Assembly: GCA_965153355.1 (NCBI GenBank)
Contig: OZ231127.1
Coordinates: 372,001 to 436,000 of the forward strand
DNA from: Flaccisagitta enflata
Taxonomy: Eukaryota; Chaetognatha; Sagittoidea; Aphragmophora
DNA length: 64,000 nucleotides
Reading direction: 5' to 3'
In this document: positions 36,079 through 49,144 of the stretch, in pieces
Position numbering within the stretch: the first letter of the stretch is position 1
Layout of the letters: each line of letters opens with the position of its first letter
The notes under the pieces: generated by a model
What the model was told of the DNA's origin: nothing
The model's input: only the letters and a program-made list of their open reading frames with translations
Database searches by the model: none
Program-made: the position numbers and the translations under genes

Positions 36079-37083
36079 CAGTAGAACACAGGGGTAAATT
36101 TCCTTACGTCCTGAGAAGGCATATTTCAGGCTATTGGGGCAATTTTTCATAATGGGAGTCATTCATTTTAATTTCGTTTCTTGTCAATTTGCCATGTTAT
36201 TTAAGGTGAATTTCATGTTTTTCTCGTTTTTGGGCAATGGCCCCGAAGGGGACAAAGTCCTGTAGAACACAGAGGACTTTCGTTCGTTTGTTCGTTCATT
36301 CTTTCATTTGTTCATTCGTTCATTTGTTTGTTCATTTGTTCGTTCGTTCGTCTGTCCATCCGTTCATTCGTCCCCCCCCAGGCTCTCTCAGGCCTGAAAT
36401 CTGACCTCTCAGGCCTAAACTCTGCCCTCTCAGGCCTAAAATCTGCCCTCTCAGGCCTTGAATCTGCCCTCTCAGGCCTGAAATCTGGCCTTTCAGGCCT
36501 GAATCCTGTCCTCTCAGGCCTTAAATCTGCCCTTTCAGACCTGAAATCTGCCCTCTCAGATTCAAGGCCTGAGAGGGTAGATTTCAGGTCTGAGAGGGCA
36601 GATTTTAGGCTTAAGAGGGCAGATTTCAGGCCTGAGAGGGCCTGGGGGGCGGACAAACGGACGGACAAACAAACGAACGAACAAACAAACGAACAAAAGT
36701 CCCCTGTGTTCTACAGGACTTCATCCCCTTCGGGGCCGCTGCCCTGCCTCTCATTCCAATTTTCAACCATGCAAAGCAGGGCAACGGGTATCTCTGACCA
36801 CGTATTGCCCTTGGGCGACCTGTTTTATCAATTTTCCATGTTACTCAACTGTAATTTTGCATATTTTTCATTTTTTTGTTATTTTTTCATGTTATCTGAT
36901 GGGAAATTTGCATTTTTCTATTTTTTTGTAAATTTTCCATGTTATTCAATGGAAATATGAGAATTGAAAAGCTTTGAGGGGGAGACGTACAGACAGATGG
37001 ACAGACGGGCGGACAGTCGAATGGACGTAAGGAAATTCACCCCTGTCTACTACAGGACATCGGCCCTTTGGGAACTCTGCCCA
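36079..37083 (+). mobile_element. Family C element C3, headless, interrupted by B2
   Basis: 36079-36231 begins in the left arm (GTAGAACACAGGGGTAAATT) and runs into the C core. 36822-37083 continues the core (TTTTCCATGTTACTCAACTG), has a GACAGACGG run, and ends in the right arm (CATCGGCCCTTTGGGAACTC). The 5' head is missing. Confidence 0.75.
36232..36821 (-). mobile_element. Family B foldback element B2, complete
   Basis: Arms TGGCCCCGAAGGGGACAAAG ... CTTCATCCCCTTCGGGGCCG are inverted. The core is 20-21 bp units (CCCTCTCAGGCCTGAAATCTG) that flip orientation near 36570, plus GTTC/GAAC tetranucleotides next to each arm. The head on the right ends TTGCCCTTGGGCGACCT. It is inserted between T residues of the C core without duplication. 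Confidence 0.83.
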
Positions 37084-37094
37084 ATAAAGGATGA

Positions 37095-37872
37095 ACAAGG
37101 CCAACACCTATAAAGAGTGACTTAGAATGACTTAGAATGACTTTCATTGACTTAGAATGACCTAAAATGACTAAAATTGACTTAAAATGACTAAAAAAAT
37201 AAAAGACCAAAAATAACTCAAAATAACTTAAAATAACTTAAAATGACTTAAAATGACTTAAAATGACTTAGACTGACTCAAAATGACTTAGAATAACTAT
37301 AAATGACTTAAAATGACTTAAAATGACCTAAGAGTTGACGTTACCACGCGTATCAAAAAAAAAGACGCACCTCTTTATTTAGTAATAAAACAGATACAAA
37401 AAACAATTTTAGATATTTTTTGTTAAGTCATATTGAAAGATTTTCAAAAAATCTTTCATTCTAGACCAATCCCAGATCTGTATCTCAAACGGTTTAGGAG
37501 CTAGAGCTCTGCAAAGAGAAGCACTATTTTGCTAAAATGCACTTTTTTCATAGGGATTGCGAAACAGAAAGAGGCAACGTTTTTACTCAAACTGATGTCA
37601 TTTTTAAACAAAAAAAGATAGCAATACAAGATTGGCGCCAAATGAAAGTACTTTCAAAGGGCTTCAAAATGACTTAAGATTTTCTATAGTTTTTTGAAGA
37701 TTTATAGGCTAAATTAAACATTTAAAAGTGCGTCTTTTTTTTTGATACGCGTGGTATAGTACAAAAAAGTAAAGTGTGACGGACGGACGGACGGATGGAC
37801 CGACGGACGGACAGACCGACGGACGGACGGACGGACCGACAAAGCGGGTTGTAGAGTAGCGTGCACGCGACT
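37095..37872 (+). mobile_element. Family F element with TGACTTAAAA core, split by a MITE
   Basis: The left end is ACAAGGCCAACACCTATAAAG. A 10-bp repeat (AAAATGACTT) fills 37115-37330. After the MITE come (GACG)n at 37776-37840 and the hairpin AGTAGCGTGCACGCGACT then AAAAAG. One stem position is mismatched. Confidence 0.75.
37344..37754. mobile_element. MITE with perfect 27-bp inverted repeats (TA target)
   Basis: CCACGCGTATC, nine A, GACGCAC at left is repeated exactly inverted at the right end (37728-37754). TA flanks both ends (37342-37343 and 37755-37756). Perfect ends suggest recent activity. The interior has an inverted GAAAGATTTTC / GAAAATCTTTC pair and the CTCAAACGGTTTAGGAGCTA motif. 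Confidence 0.85.
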
Positions 37873-38025
37873 AAAAAGAGGAAGAGTAAGAATATCTCAA
37901 ACAAAATACTCAGAATCCGGGCACACTCGCACAAACTCTCAAGGCCAGAATCAAGACAAGATCTCAAAGGAATACATCTTAACTTTTCTTTCCTTTGCTT
38001 TTCTTTGACTGCATGACAAGACAGT
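37873..38025. other. Spacer, no recognised feature
   Basis: Unique sequence between the F element and the D copy. Confidence 0.45.
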
Positions 38026-38392
38026 GGGCGTGTTTACATTGACAACAAACATTGCGATTTTTCTTGTTAATTTGTATGTCTCTATCTTTGTCTTATTTCC
38101 CTTTATTTCTCATGTCTCTAACTTTATCTCTCCAGGGCGTGTTTACACTGATGGCAACAAGAATGATTTTTTCCCATTATCCATGTTTTCAGTATGAACA
38201 CAAATACATTCATAAATTTTAACCAACCCACGAGGGAGCCCGCCAAGTGAGTGAGCAAACTTGTGAATGGAGTGAGCAAATAAAGCACTGCAAATTAGGT
38301 GAGCGAACTAAGTGGTGAACGTACACCAACGTAGCGAGCGACTGGGTGGCCCTATCTACGCTTAAATGTCACTTATAGTAGAAACATATCTA
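38026..38392 (+). mobile_element. Family D element with duplicated left end
   Basis: GGGCGTGTTTACATTGACAAC at 38027 and GGGCGTGTTTACACTGATGG at 38146 are two left ends ~120 bp apart, followed by a single diverged body (CCCACGAGGGAGCCCG, AGCGAGCGACTGGGTGGCCC) and right end AGTAGAAACAT. Confidence 0.6.
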
Positions 38393-39027
38393 ATAAAGAA
38401 CATGACAAGACAATATAGAATTTCTGACACATTTCTTTCTTTTTCTTTCTTTCTCACTTTTTTCTCTTTTACAATCAGCGTTCTGACCTGCATCTGGCGA
38501 TGTGGGGGAGATCATGACCTTTGCTGGGGGGAGGAGGAAAAGGAAGAGAAAGAGGAAGAGGAAGAGGAAGAGGAAGAGCTGAAGTATTGTATCGTCAGCA
38601 GTGACCATTGCTCCAAAAGTGGGGATATCGGGTCAAAAGGGGCCTATGACATGTGCTGTCAAACAAATGCAATGAGTTCAAAGATTTTAGGCTAGAAGCC
38701 AACAGTAAGGAACTATTATGATACTTGGATTTGGGCCTGAAGTTATAGCTGATTACTGGTGACTTGAATTTTGGCCCTTTGGCTGGGAAGTGGGCCTAAA
38801 AATCTTGATTTTGACTGGCAGGTCTGGATGAGGATTTTGATGCTAAGCTTTGATCCCAGAGGCTAGCAATGAAGCCTTTATATTGGGATTTAAGGTATTC
38901 AGGATTAGTGGTGGGTCTTATGACTGGTATTTGAGTTTCAAAGATGGAAATCGAGCCATGAGGTAGGGCAGGCCTGGGGCCCAGGGCAGGGCAGGTAGTC
39001 GGGCCTTGAGGCAGGGTATTTGAGAAC
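38393..39027. other. No gene; decayed A-type core
   Basis: GAGGAA repeats at about 38535-38578; from 38730 to 39015 loose GGCCTTGAGGC-like units suggest an old family A core. Confidence 0.5.
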
Positions 39028-39031
39028 GTAC

Positions 39032-39112
<81 letters not shown>

Positions 39113-39165
39113 ACAACAACAACAACAATAGCAAAAACAACAACAACAATAGCAAAAACAACAGC

Positions 39166-39223
<58 letters not shown>

Positions 39224-39237
39224 GCAACAGCAACAGC

Positions 39238-39275
<38 letters not shown>

Positions 39276-39306
39276 CGACAACGACAACAACAGAAACAAC
39301 AACAAC
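39028..39306. repeat. (CAA)n microsatellite, ~280 bp
   Basis: CAA units with scattered CAG, CGA and AATAGC variants. Confidence 0.97.
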
Positions 39307-39540
39307 ATGCTTAGAAGAAGGGAAGGAAAAAGAAGCAGTAGAAGAAATTCTTCCATGTGTAATTTACCTCATGAATATATAAATCAATCTAGAAAGAAGC
39401 AAAAACTACGGAAAAAATCCTGCTCTTAGGCTTTAAACAATAAAGCTTTAATCAACAGATTTTAAGTTCAACCACATTGCCGTGAATAGCTAAATATGTT
39501 TAGGAGCAATACTCTTCCAAAGTTCTCTGCAGATATCTAT

Positions 39541-40042
39541 ACACAGTAGATGTCGTCTATGCTTGGAAATACGGAGGCCCACATATCCTAAATACCATTG
39601 TTGAAAATGAAATGAAACTGTGTGTATAACGCTTATATCCAGTAGGGTTGATGATGGGGTATGGCAGCTCTATGGATGGATAATTCTCTTGAATATACTA
39701 AATCAAATTGGCTCAGCTTGGACAGCCGCTGGAATTGGTCTAGTGTTTACCTCGCTTGACTTGTTGTGTTTGATCTATTTAAAGGTTCCAGGTTCAAATC
39801 CCAAGCTGGTTTTGCAAATTAAGCAAATAGATGAAGCTGATATTCTTCAATAAAAGTGAATGATCCTATAATTTCATACTTTAAATTTTTTTTTAAAGCT
39901 AAGCAGTAGGCCGATGCCATACCCCATCGTCAACCCCTTAAGGTCTAACATTACACAAACAAAATATCAGTCCCCTCTCTGTAATGATACTCTTTACCAT
40001 GAGCTCCCCTGTGTTTCCAAGTCTAGACGAGATCTATTGTGT
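39541..40042. mobile_element. Family H element H1 (~500 bp)
   Basis: ACACAGTAGATGTCGTCTAT + GCTTGGAAATACGGAGG at left is inverted at right as CCCTGTGTTTCCAAGTCTAG + ACGAGATCTATTGTGT. The family has two more copies here (53672, 59462). The interior carries a tRNA-like segment. Confidence 0.72.
39722..39812 (+). ncRNA. tRNA-like / SINE-like segment with A and B boxes
   Basis: GGAATTGGTCTAGTGTTTAC resembles a tRNA D-arm (A box) and GGTTCAAATCC at 39791-39801 is an exact B box, ~50 bp apart. The T stem beyond the first two pairs does not close (CCAGG against CCCAA), so a working tRNA is unlikely. A tRNA-derived SINE or tRNA pseudogene within H1 is the better reading. Confidence 0.4.
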
Positions 40043-40299
40043 TTATGTGTTATATAGTGCAATCATGGGTCAGCAACATATCCGGTGTCTCTTCCCCATA
40101 TCTAACTACAGAAGAGTAGGAAGAGGAGGAGGGAGAGGAGAAGAGAGAGAGAGGAATTGGAAGAGAAGTAAGCAGTGGAGAAAGAGGAGTGGAAGGAGGA
40201 AGAAGAGTGGAAGGAGACAAGGGAGGTCGAAGGTCTCCTCTGACCACTCTTAAACCCTTTCGTGGAGAGCCAATAAACCTATTCAATAAATCTCGCACA

Positions 40300-41104
<805 letters not shown>

Positions 41105-41537
41105 CCTAGTCTACAACCAAAACCATCTAGTCTTGTAGAGTTAATCACTGACCCATGCTTTCATCCCGAGAGACAAGCATATTTGGGTTTTACTTATCTG
41201 AATCGCACTCACTTGATAAGTACATGTATACAATTATTTAAGTCCAACATCGTGGTAATGGTGACGAAAAGTCATTAAATGAGAAGTAAAACGGCGGTAT
41301 CATATGAAGCTTAACAAGCTGGCATAAGCAATCAAGAGGTTAATCAAAAGGTTCATCCAAAGGCCCGCATGGTTTAGAGCAGGTTCATCGCTGTTTACAA
41401 TTTGTTGGCATAAATCAACTGAGGAGAAGTAGATCAAACTTCCATCACGCGTGGTATGGGAATATTTTCCCCGAAACGTGTTTGTAGCGCGATCTCGTCC
41501 AGGTTGCAATCATTTGCTCGTATGGTTGATAAAGGTT
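41105..41537. other. No recognised feature
   Basis: Unique sequence; GCGTGGTATGGG near 41448 weakly recalls the MITE end at 37754 but has no partner. Confidence 0.45.
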
Positions 41538-41835
<298 letters not shown>

Positions 41836-41942
41836 GTTGTACTTGTTAATTTATTCTCCAGTTCAGTAAACGAGTACCCCAGACAGTAAGTCAGTCTGCT
41901 AAACATGCTTTTGTTCTGGTTGCCCAATGCCTATCTCTGTGT

Positions 41943-42492
<550 letters not shown>

Positions 42493-43182
42493 AGTCGCAA
42501 AAGCGTTAGATGGTCAGCGGTACCCGTGCCCTGCCAAAATAGGTTGTGGTTGAAGTAGAGGGGGGAGCAGGGCAGCGGCCCCGAAGGGATCGATGACCAA
42601 TCATAAGGCAGAACAGCCAATTTTTTTATTCAACATCAACTAGTTCGACAAATATTGACCTCACTTGGATTTTCTAACTTGATCCAAAAAGATGCAATAA
42701 CCCTTATCATATCCACAAATGTTGTTGCACTTTATACACAGTAATCATCTCAGGAATCAGGTCTTTCAATCGAAATGGCTTTCACACATATGGGGGATTT
42801 TCTCCTCCTCCTCCTTCTTCTTCTTCTTCTCCTTAGTCCCTCCCCCCCTCAAATCCCAATCTCGAGGCCCAAATTCCAGTCTTGAGGCCCAAATCCCAGT
42901 CTTGAGGCCCAAATCCCAGCCTGGAGGCCGAGATTTGAGCCTCAGAGCTGGGATCTGGGCCTCTTAACTAAAATCTGGGCCTCCAGGCTAGGATTTGGGC
43001 CTTGAGGCTAGGATTTGGGCCTTGAGGCTTGGATTTGGGCCTCAAGACTGGGATTTGGGCCTCAAGACCAGAATTTGGGCCTCGAGACTGGGATTTGAGG
43101 AGGGGAAGAAGAAAGAGGAGGAGGAGAAAATCCCCCATATGTGTGAAAGCATAGGTCATTGACCCCTTCAGGGCCGCTGCCC
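42493..43182 (+). mobile_element. Family A foldback element A4 with a ~180-bp insert
   Basis: The head AGTCGCAAAAGCGTTAGATGG and first arm segment (GCAGCGGCCCCGAAGGGATC) are followed at about 42597-42776 by unrelated AT-rich sequence, then CTTTCACACATATGGGGGAT resumes the arm. The core flips orientation near 42930, and the right arm ends GGGCCGCTGCCC. Confidence 0.8.
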
Positions 43183-43183
43183 G

Positions 43184-43483
43184 AAAAGGAAAAATGAAAG
43201 CGAATTTTCGTGTGTATACGACAACACTTCATCGCTCATCAGGCTTATGGCAAAGAAATGGAAACATGAGTAAAGGTAGTGAAATGACAACAAAATGAAA
43301 GAAATTCCCAAATTAGTATCTCTCTTTGGTTCTCTCTCCTTGTACATTTCACTATTTCACCCTCCTCTTCCTCTCGTTTTGTTGTCATTTCTCAACCTTT
43401 ACTCATGTATCCATTGCTTTGCCATAAGCCTGATGAAGTTTTGTTGAATACACACAAAAATTCGCTTTCATTTTTCCATTTCC
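43184..43483. mobile_element. Foldback MITE O with ~100-bp arms
   Basis: AAAAATGAAAGCGAATTTTC + GTGTGTATACGACAAC ... CATCAGGCTTATGGCAAAG at left is matched inverted at 43380-43480. A target duplication was not resolved. Confidence 0.72.
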
Positions 43484-43791
43484 ATTTCTTTTTTCACCAC
43501 GTTGTGCGACGAGTTTAACCATTAAAGTGATTAAACATGGCTCAACTACTACAACAGTGCAACATCCATCGTACTGAACAAAGACAAGTTTTTTTTACAT
43601 GTGGACTAAATTCGTTCTCACCGTTTGTAATTACCTCTTTCTGAGATAATAGATAAAAAAAAATGTGATAAACTGTTAATGGTTTTAATTCTGAGGAATA
43701 ATGGAAAAAAAAAATGAGACATTTTCGTTTAAGTTTTTGTCCTGACTTGACTAAGATGAAATTGTAAATGGATTCGTGAATAGTCTCTATA
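43484..43791. other. No recognised feature
   Basis: AT-rich unique sequence. Confidence 0.45.
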
Positions 43792-43992
43792 ACCAGGTCG
43801 GATACACGGCTACCCTAGTCGCGTGCGAGTGGGCAGGGGTAGTGATAGAGAAGGTAACTGGGACATTTGGGCAGGAGCCGTGAGCTCGAAACGCTCAAAA
43901 AAGCCAAAAAAGTAAGAAGGGGACCAATTGACCGACCAACCGACCAGCCGACAGATGGACAAAGCGGGATGTAGAGTCGCGTAGCACAGACT
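43792..43992 (+). mobile_element. Family F element (GTCGCGTGC subfamily), decayed right end
   Basis: ACCAGGTCGGATACACGGC, CTAGTCGCGTGCGAGTGGGC, ACCGACCAACCGACC, GTAGAGTCGCGTAGCACAGACT. The right stem is broken. Confidence 0.72.
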
Positions 43993-44191
43993 TACAAGTT
44001 GAAGGATTAATGTAAGTAACAAAAAATCGCATTCAGAGTGAAATAAATTTCTTCTCGCTATCACAAGCCACTGGCTTTCCTCTTCAGGATGACATGAACA
44101 TGATTTGTTTTTTGAATCAACCATGGGGATACTAGAAAGTTGACACAAGTCCTTTATGAAATACATTATTCAATAACCATGTCCCTGATAT

Positions 44192-44432
44192 TAAGGAGAC
44201 AATCGCGTTTTAACGGGCCATTCGGTCGCTCGCTACGTTCGTTCACTCGCACCGCTAACTCCACTCACTTGCTCCTCGGTGCTCTACTTCGCTATGCTCG
44301 CTCTGCTCACGGGCTCGCTCTCTCACTCTGCTCACTCCTTTGTGGGACTTTGAATTCATAGATATACGTTCATATTGTGAACGCGTTTCAAGGAAAGAAA
44401 CGCGGTTTCAGCGATCACCAGAAACACGCTCC
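44192..44432 (-). mobile_element. Family D element
   Basis: GACAATCGCGTTTTAACGGGCC at left, the inverse of the usual right end; ACGCGTTTCAAGG and CACCAGAAACACGCTCCC at right. Confidence 0.74.
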
Positions 44433-44934
44433 CAAAAAATGTTGCATTTGACCACAGCAAAGCAAATATTCCCAAACAAAGCAAACAAGCCCAACAGGCC
44501 GACATTCGATGATATGATAATTACTGGGTTACATGACTGCACAATTACTAATGCGGGTCGCTAGGGGCAGTATGAAGCGGAGCGGAGACAGTTGAATAAC
44601 GAGCACGCTTATAACAAAAAATTGTCTGTAATGAAAATACTGTACTGTACTGTACTGTATTGTTTAGTCCCTTGAAAGAATTCCCATAATTCATACTCTT
44701 ATGACCTAAGAATAACGATATTATTGACTAACAGACCAACGAACCGATCGACGCAACAGCGTATAGAGTCGTGTGTCGATAGAACAGAATGATCTGTGTT
44801 GCTTGAATATTGGATAGTCGACATAAAAAGGCTACAAATCATATAAATCATGTCATCCTTGGAATACAGAAAAACCCGCACAAGTTGTAAATCATGGGCA
44901 AATTCAAATTCCCCATGAAAGAGCCATAAATGTT
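44433..44934. other. Unique sequence; short (CTGTA)n; F right-end remnant
   Basis: GTACTGTACTGTACTGTATTG near 44642. CCAACGAACCGATCGACGC and TAGAGTCGTGTGTCGAT near 44729-44780 are a decayed F core and hairpin. Confidence 0.5.
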
Positions 44935-45365
<431 letters not shown>

Positions 45366-45455
45366 GATGTCGGTGATTGAGTTACTACTGATAAAAACCG
45401 CTTTTTACCGGATTGGAGCTAAGGAGTGAACGCAGCTGTCTCAGCTCTTTAGAAA

Positions 45456-45733
45456 ACAAGGCCAACACCTTACAGTCGCGTGCGGTTGTTAAGACTAAAA
45501 GACTAAAAGACTAAAAGACTAAAAGACCTAAAAGACTAAAAGACTAAAAGACCAAAAGACCAAAAGACTAAAAGACTAAATGTAAATTGTCTGGAAATAA
45601 ATCAAAATGACTTAAAATGACTTAAAACAGTGTAAAACGACAAAAAAAAAAAAAAGCAGATGAAAGCAAAGTGTGACGGACCAACAGACCCACCGACGGA
45701 CAGAGCGGTTCATAGAGTCGCGTGCACGCGACT
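45456..45733 (+). mobile_element. Family F element with GACTAAAA core
   Basis: ACAAGGCCAACACCTTACAG, tag AGTCGCGTGCGG, octamers GACTAAAA at about 45493-45580, AAATGACTTAAAATGACTT, a GACGG core, and right end AGAGTCGCGTGCACGCGACT then AAAAAA. Tag and hairpin match exactly. Confidence 0.8.
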
Positions 45734-46148
45734 AAAAAACGCTCCAAGTTTCTCAACCGAGACCTAACCTCAAAACATGCTATGGAAATGAAATAGAAAG
45801 AAATGCTTTTATTTCTTCAGAGGGCAAATCTATTTTTCTCCAGGAGGCAAATCTATTTTTTGGAGGAGGGTGCGCTATCTTGGCTCACTATTCGTGGCAC
45901 TTGTGGGCTTTCAAAGTGGATTTTGCGTTTCTTTCCAACTGATATACAGTTGAGCTTCACAAGAGCTCATGCCAACAAACTGAACCAAATCATGCCTTGT
46001 AGTGAAGCTGCCATATTGCTAACATGGAAATAACTACAAAATTGTTCAAGGGCCTGTAGATTAGATGCCTTATAGGCGGGCATGCTTTGTAGAGATGCTC
46101 CACTGTATACCATTTTCAGTCGAGGTTTATCCCTGATCCATGTTTTTT
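45734..46148. other. No supported gene
   Basis: A 25-bp direct repeat GGCAAATCTATTTTTCTCCA / GGCAAATCTATTTTTTGGA near 45825-45865. A 76-codon plus-strand frame follows an acceptor-like TTTATTTCTTCAG at 45809-45821 and ends at a TAA near 46031, but lacks any other support. Confidence 0.45.
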
Positions 46149-46151
46149 TTT

Positions 46152-46254
46152 GGTGTCTATGGGTGGTTTTTTGCATTACTGCTCCTGCCCAAATGGTTGG
46201 TTGGTCAAATCTATCATTGACCCTGGCCACCCATAAAAGTGTATCCGGCCTTGT
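46152..46254 (-). mobile_element. Short family F4 element, copy 1
   Basis: Minus strand: ACAAGGCCGGATACACTTTT, tag ATGGGTGGCC, GGGCAGGAGCAGTAATGC, then CCACCCATAGACACC. The tag ATGGGTGG is complementary to CCACCCAT near the other end. About 100 bp. Confidence 0.6.
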
Positions 46255-46276
46255 TTTTGGGTAAACAAGGCCAAGT

Positions 46277-46687
46277 AACTATGGCAAAATAAAAGAGCGA
46301 ACAACTTGTTTGTCAATATTTCACATCCAAGCAATGAGAAAAACATAGCAAAATCCATGACCATTTTGAAGATCTGCGAAAGATCTTTCAAGTGAGACCT
46401 TGCTGGATGCTCTAGCTCTATCCGTTTAGAAATGGCACTAGAATGAAGACAGGTGGTCAAGAGTTTGGAAATTCACTACACCATTTCCATGGGTTATCTT
46501 TATTCTAACATAAAAATCAAACGCACGAAGTTATTAATTCGTTCTTGGCGCCATTTTAAAGATAATTTGAAGCTCTTTAATTTGCTCATGAATAACAAGT
46601 AGCTACAATAATCCTGAGCTGCATAATTGACAAAAACAGAAAGACTAAAATTCGTCATTGGAAAAGAATTGAAATAAGCACTTTTTT
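46277..46687 (+). mobile_element. Family E element E1, right arm missing
   Basis: About 98% identical to 48193-48606 (first 411 bp). It ends where the F4 copy begins at 46688, so the inverted right arm seen in E2 is absent. Confidence 0.82.
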
Positions 46688-46790
46688 GGTGTCTATGGGT
46701 GGTTTTTTGCATTACTGCTCCTGCCCAAATGGATGGTTAGCCAAATCTATCATTGACCATGGCCACCCGTACAAGTGTATCCGGCCTTGT
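46688..46790 (-). mobile_element. Short family F4 element, copy 2
   Basis: Same as 46152-46254 with a few substitutions (GTACGGGTGGCC for TTATGGGTGGCC on the minus strand). Confidence 0.6.
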
Positions 46791-46800
46791 TTTTGGGAAA

Positions 46801-46914
46801 ACAAGTCCAAGTAGGCCAATAAGGTGCGACGTTTGGATCGTCAAACAAATGCGTTACCCGACCGACCAACCAACCAAAGGACACAGCTAGTTATAGAGGT
46901 GCTTTGTCGCACCT
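46801..46914 (+). mobile_element. Family F2 element (GGTGCGAC subfamily), copy 1
   Basis: ACAAGTCCAAGTAGGCC, tag TAAGGTGCGAC, CCGACCGACCAACC, and AGGTGCTTTGTCGCACCTTA. The left tag (11 nt) is exactly complementary to the end of the right hairpin. Confidence 0.8.
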
Positions 46915-46915
46915 T

Positions 46916-47029
46916 ACAAGTCAAAGTAGGCCAACAAGGTGCGACGTGTGGATCGTCAAACGAATGCATTACCCAACCGACCAACCACCCAACGGACACA
47001 GCTAGTTATAGAGGTGCTTTCTCGCACCT
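46916..47029 (+). mobile_element. Family F2 element (GGTGCGAC subfamily), copy 2
   Basis: Directly follows copy 1. ACAAGTCAAAGTAGGCC, tag AAGGTGCGAC, right hairpin AGGTGCTTTCTCGCACCT then AAAAC. One mismatch to the tag. Confidence 0.78.
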
Positions 47030-47372
<343 letters not shown>

Positions 47373-47376
47373 TTTC

Positions 47377-47875
47377 AGGTCGCCCAAGGGCAACAGTGGT
47401 CAGCGACACTGGAAGGTTCTGCTTTTGAGTGATTATGAATTGAGTAAGGGCAGTGGGCAGCGGCTCCGAAAGGGGGACTGTCCAGTAGAACACAGGGGGT
47501 GCACCTGATTTGAGGTCTGTCCTGCCAGGTTTAATGCCTGAGAGGTTGGATACGAGGCCTGAGAGGCCAGATTTGAGGCCAGAGAGGTTGGATTTGAGGT
47601 CTGAATGGGCCTGAAGCCTGAGAGGCTGGATTTGAGGCCTGAGAGGCTGGATTTAAGGTCTGAGAGGCCTGATTTGAGGCCTGAGAGGTTAGATTGGAGG
47701 CCTGAGAGGTCAGATTGAAGGCCTGAGAGGCCAGATTTGAGGCCTGAGACGGCAACAGATGAGGCCTGAGACGCCTGATAGGGGACAACTGACAAAACAA
47801 AATCATGTGGACGGACAGACGAACGAACGAAAGTCCCCTCTGTGTTCTACAGGACTGCCTCTTCAGCCGCTGCCC
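47377..47875 (+). mobile_element. Family B foldback element B3
   Basis: The head AGGTCGCCCAAGGGCAACAG is followed by arms CAGCGGCTCCGAAAGGGGGA ... GTTCTACAGGACTGCCTCTT and a 21-bp GGCCTGAGAGGCTGGATTTGA core at 47530-47770. Right end CCGCTGCCC then AAAAG. Confidence 0.8.
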
Positions 47876-48190
<315 letters not shown>

Positions 48191-48192
48191 TA

Positions 48193-48794
48193 ACTATGGC
48201 AAAATAAAAGAGCGAACAACTTGTTTGTCAATGTTTCACATCCAAGCAATGAGAAAAACATAGCAAAATCCATGACCATTTTGAAGATCTGCGAAAGATC
48301 TTTCAAGTAAGACCTTGCTGGATGTTCTAGCTCTATCCGTTTAGAAATGGCATTAGAATGAAGACAGGTGGTCAAGAGTTTGGAAATTCACTACACCATT
48401 TCCATGGGTTATCTTTATTCTAGAATAAAAATCAAAATCAAACGCACGAAGTTATTAATTCGTTCTTGGCGCCATTTTAAAGATAATTTGAAGCTCTTTA
48501 ATTTGCTCATGAATAACAAGTAGCTACAATAATCCTGAGCTGCATAATTGACAAAAACAGAAAGACTAAAATTCGTCATTGGAAAAGAATTGAAATAAGC
48601 ACTTTTTTCGATCAGCGATTTTTTTCTTCAAACCATTGCCATTTCTAAACGAATAAAGCTACAATAGCCAGCAACGTCGCATTTGAAAGATTTTTTGCAG
48701 AGCTTTAAAACGGTCATGGATTTTCTATGGTTCAAGCCCATAGTTAAGCAGAAACTAGCAAAACAAAGTGTTCGCTTTTTTTCTTTGCCATAGT
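48193..48794. mobile_element. Family E element E2, complete, Tc1/mariner-type (TA target)
   Basis: ACTATGGCAAAATAAAAGAG at left and TTTTTTTCTTTGCCATAGT at right are the ends of ~180-bp imperfect inverted arms. TA flanks both (48191-48192, 48795-48796). Each arm carries a TTTAGAAATGGC motif. Non-coding. The single-stranded form would fold back. Confidence 0.83.
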
Positions 48795-48796
48795 TA

Positions 48797-49140
48797 ATCA
48801 TCGCCACAGCTGCCACAAACAACGCCTCAACAGTAGCACCGCCATTGGAACTGTACAAAAGGAGTATTGCTCACCCGTAGAAAAACTTTATGGAAAATAT
48901 AGCACTCTTCCCCACCCCCACCCCGTCCCTATTGAGAAAATTTACTTGTCAAGACAAATTAGCACTACAATATGCTTAAGTCCAGATGTCTTTCGACATA
49001 CGGCAAATCAAAAAATCAATTAATCGAGAGATGCCCCCCCCTCTCCTCATCAACCAGATAAGTCAATGTAAGGTGACAAGGTCGTTGACTAGTTCCAGTC
49101 TCGAATTCACCCTGAATACACGCTGAATACACATCGGCCT
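48797..49140. other. No recognised feature
   Basis: Unique sequence. Confidence 0.45.
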
Positions 49141-49144
49141 CGCG

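Noticed and set aside
43231-43440. Hammerhead ribozyme suggested by CTGATGAAG near 43430
   Set aside because: The required GAAA and flanking stems were not found in the right arrangement; the sequence is an arm of foldback O.
45803-46033. Terminal exon following an acceptor-like TTTATTTCTTCAG
   Set aside because: Short frame, includes a 25-bp direct repeat, no upstream exon, no recognised domain and no polyadenylation signal nearby.
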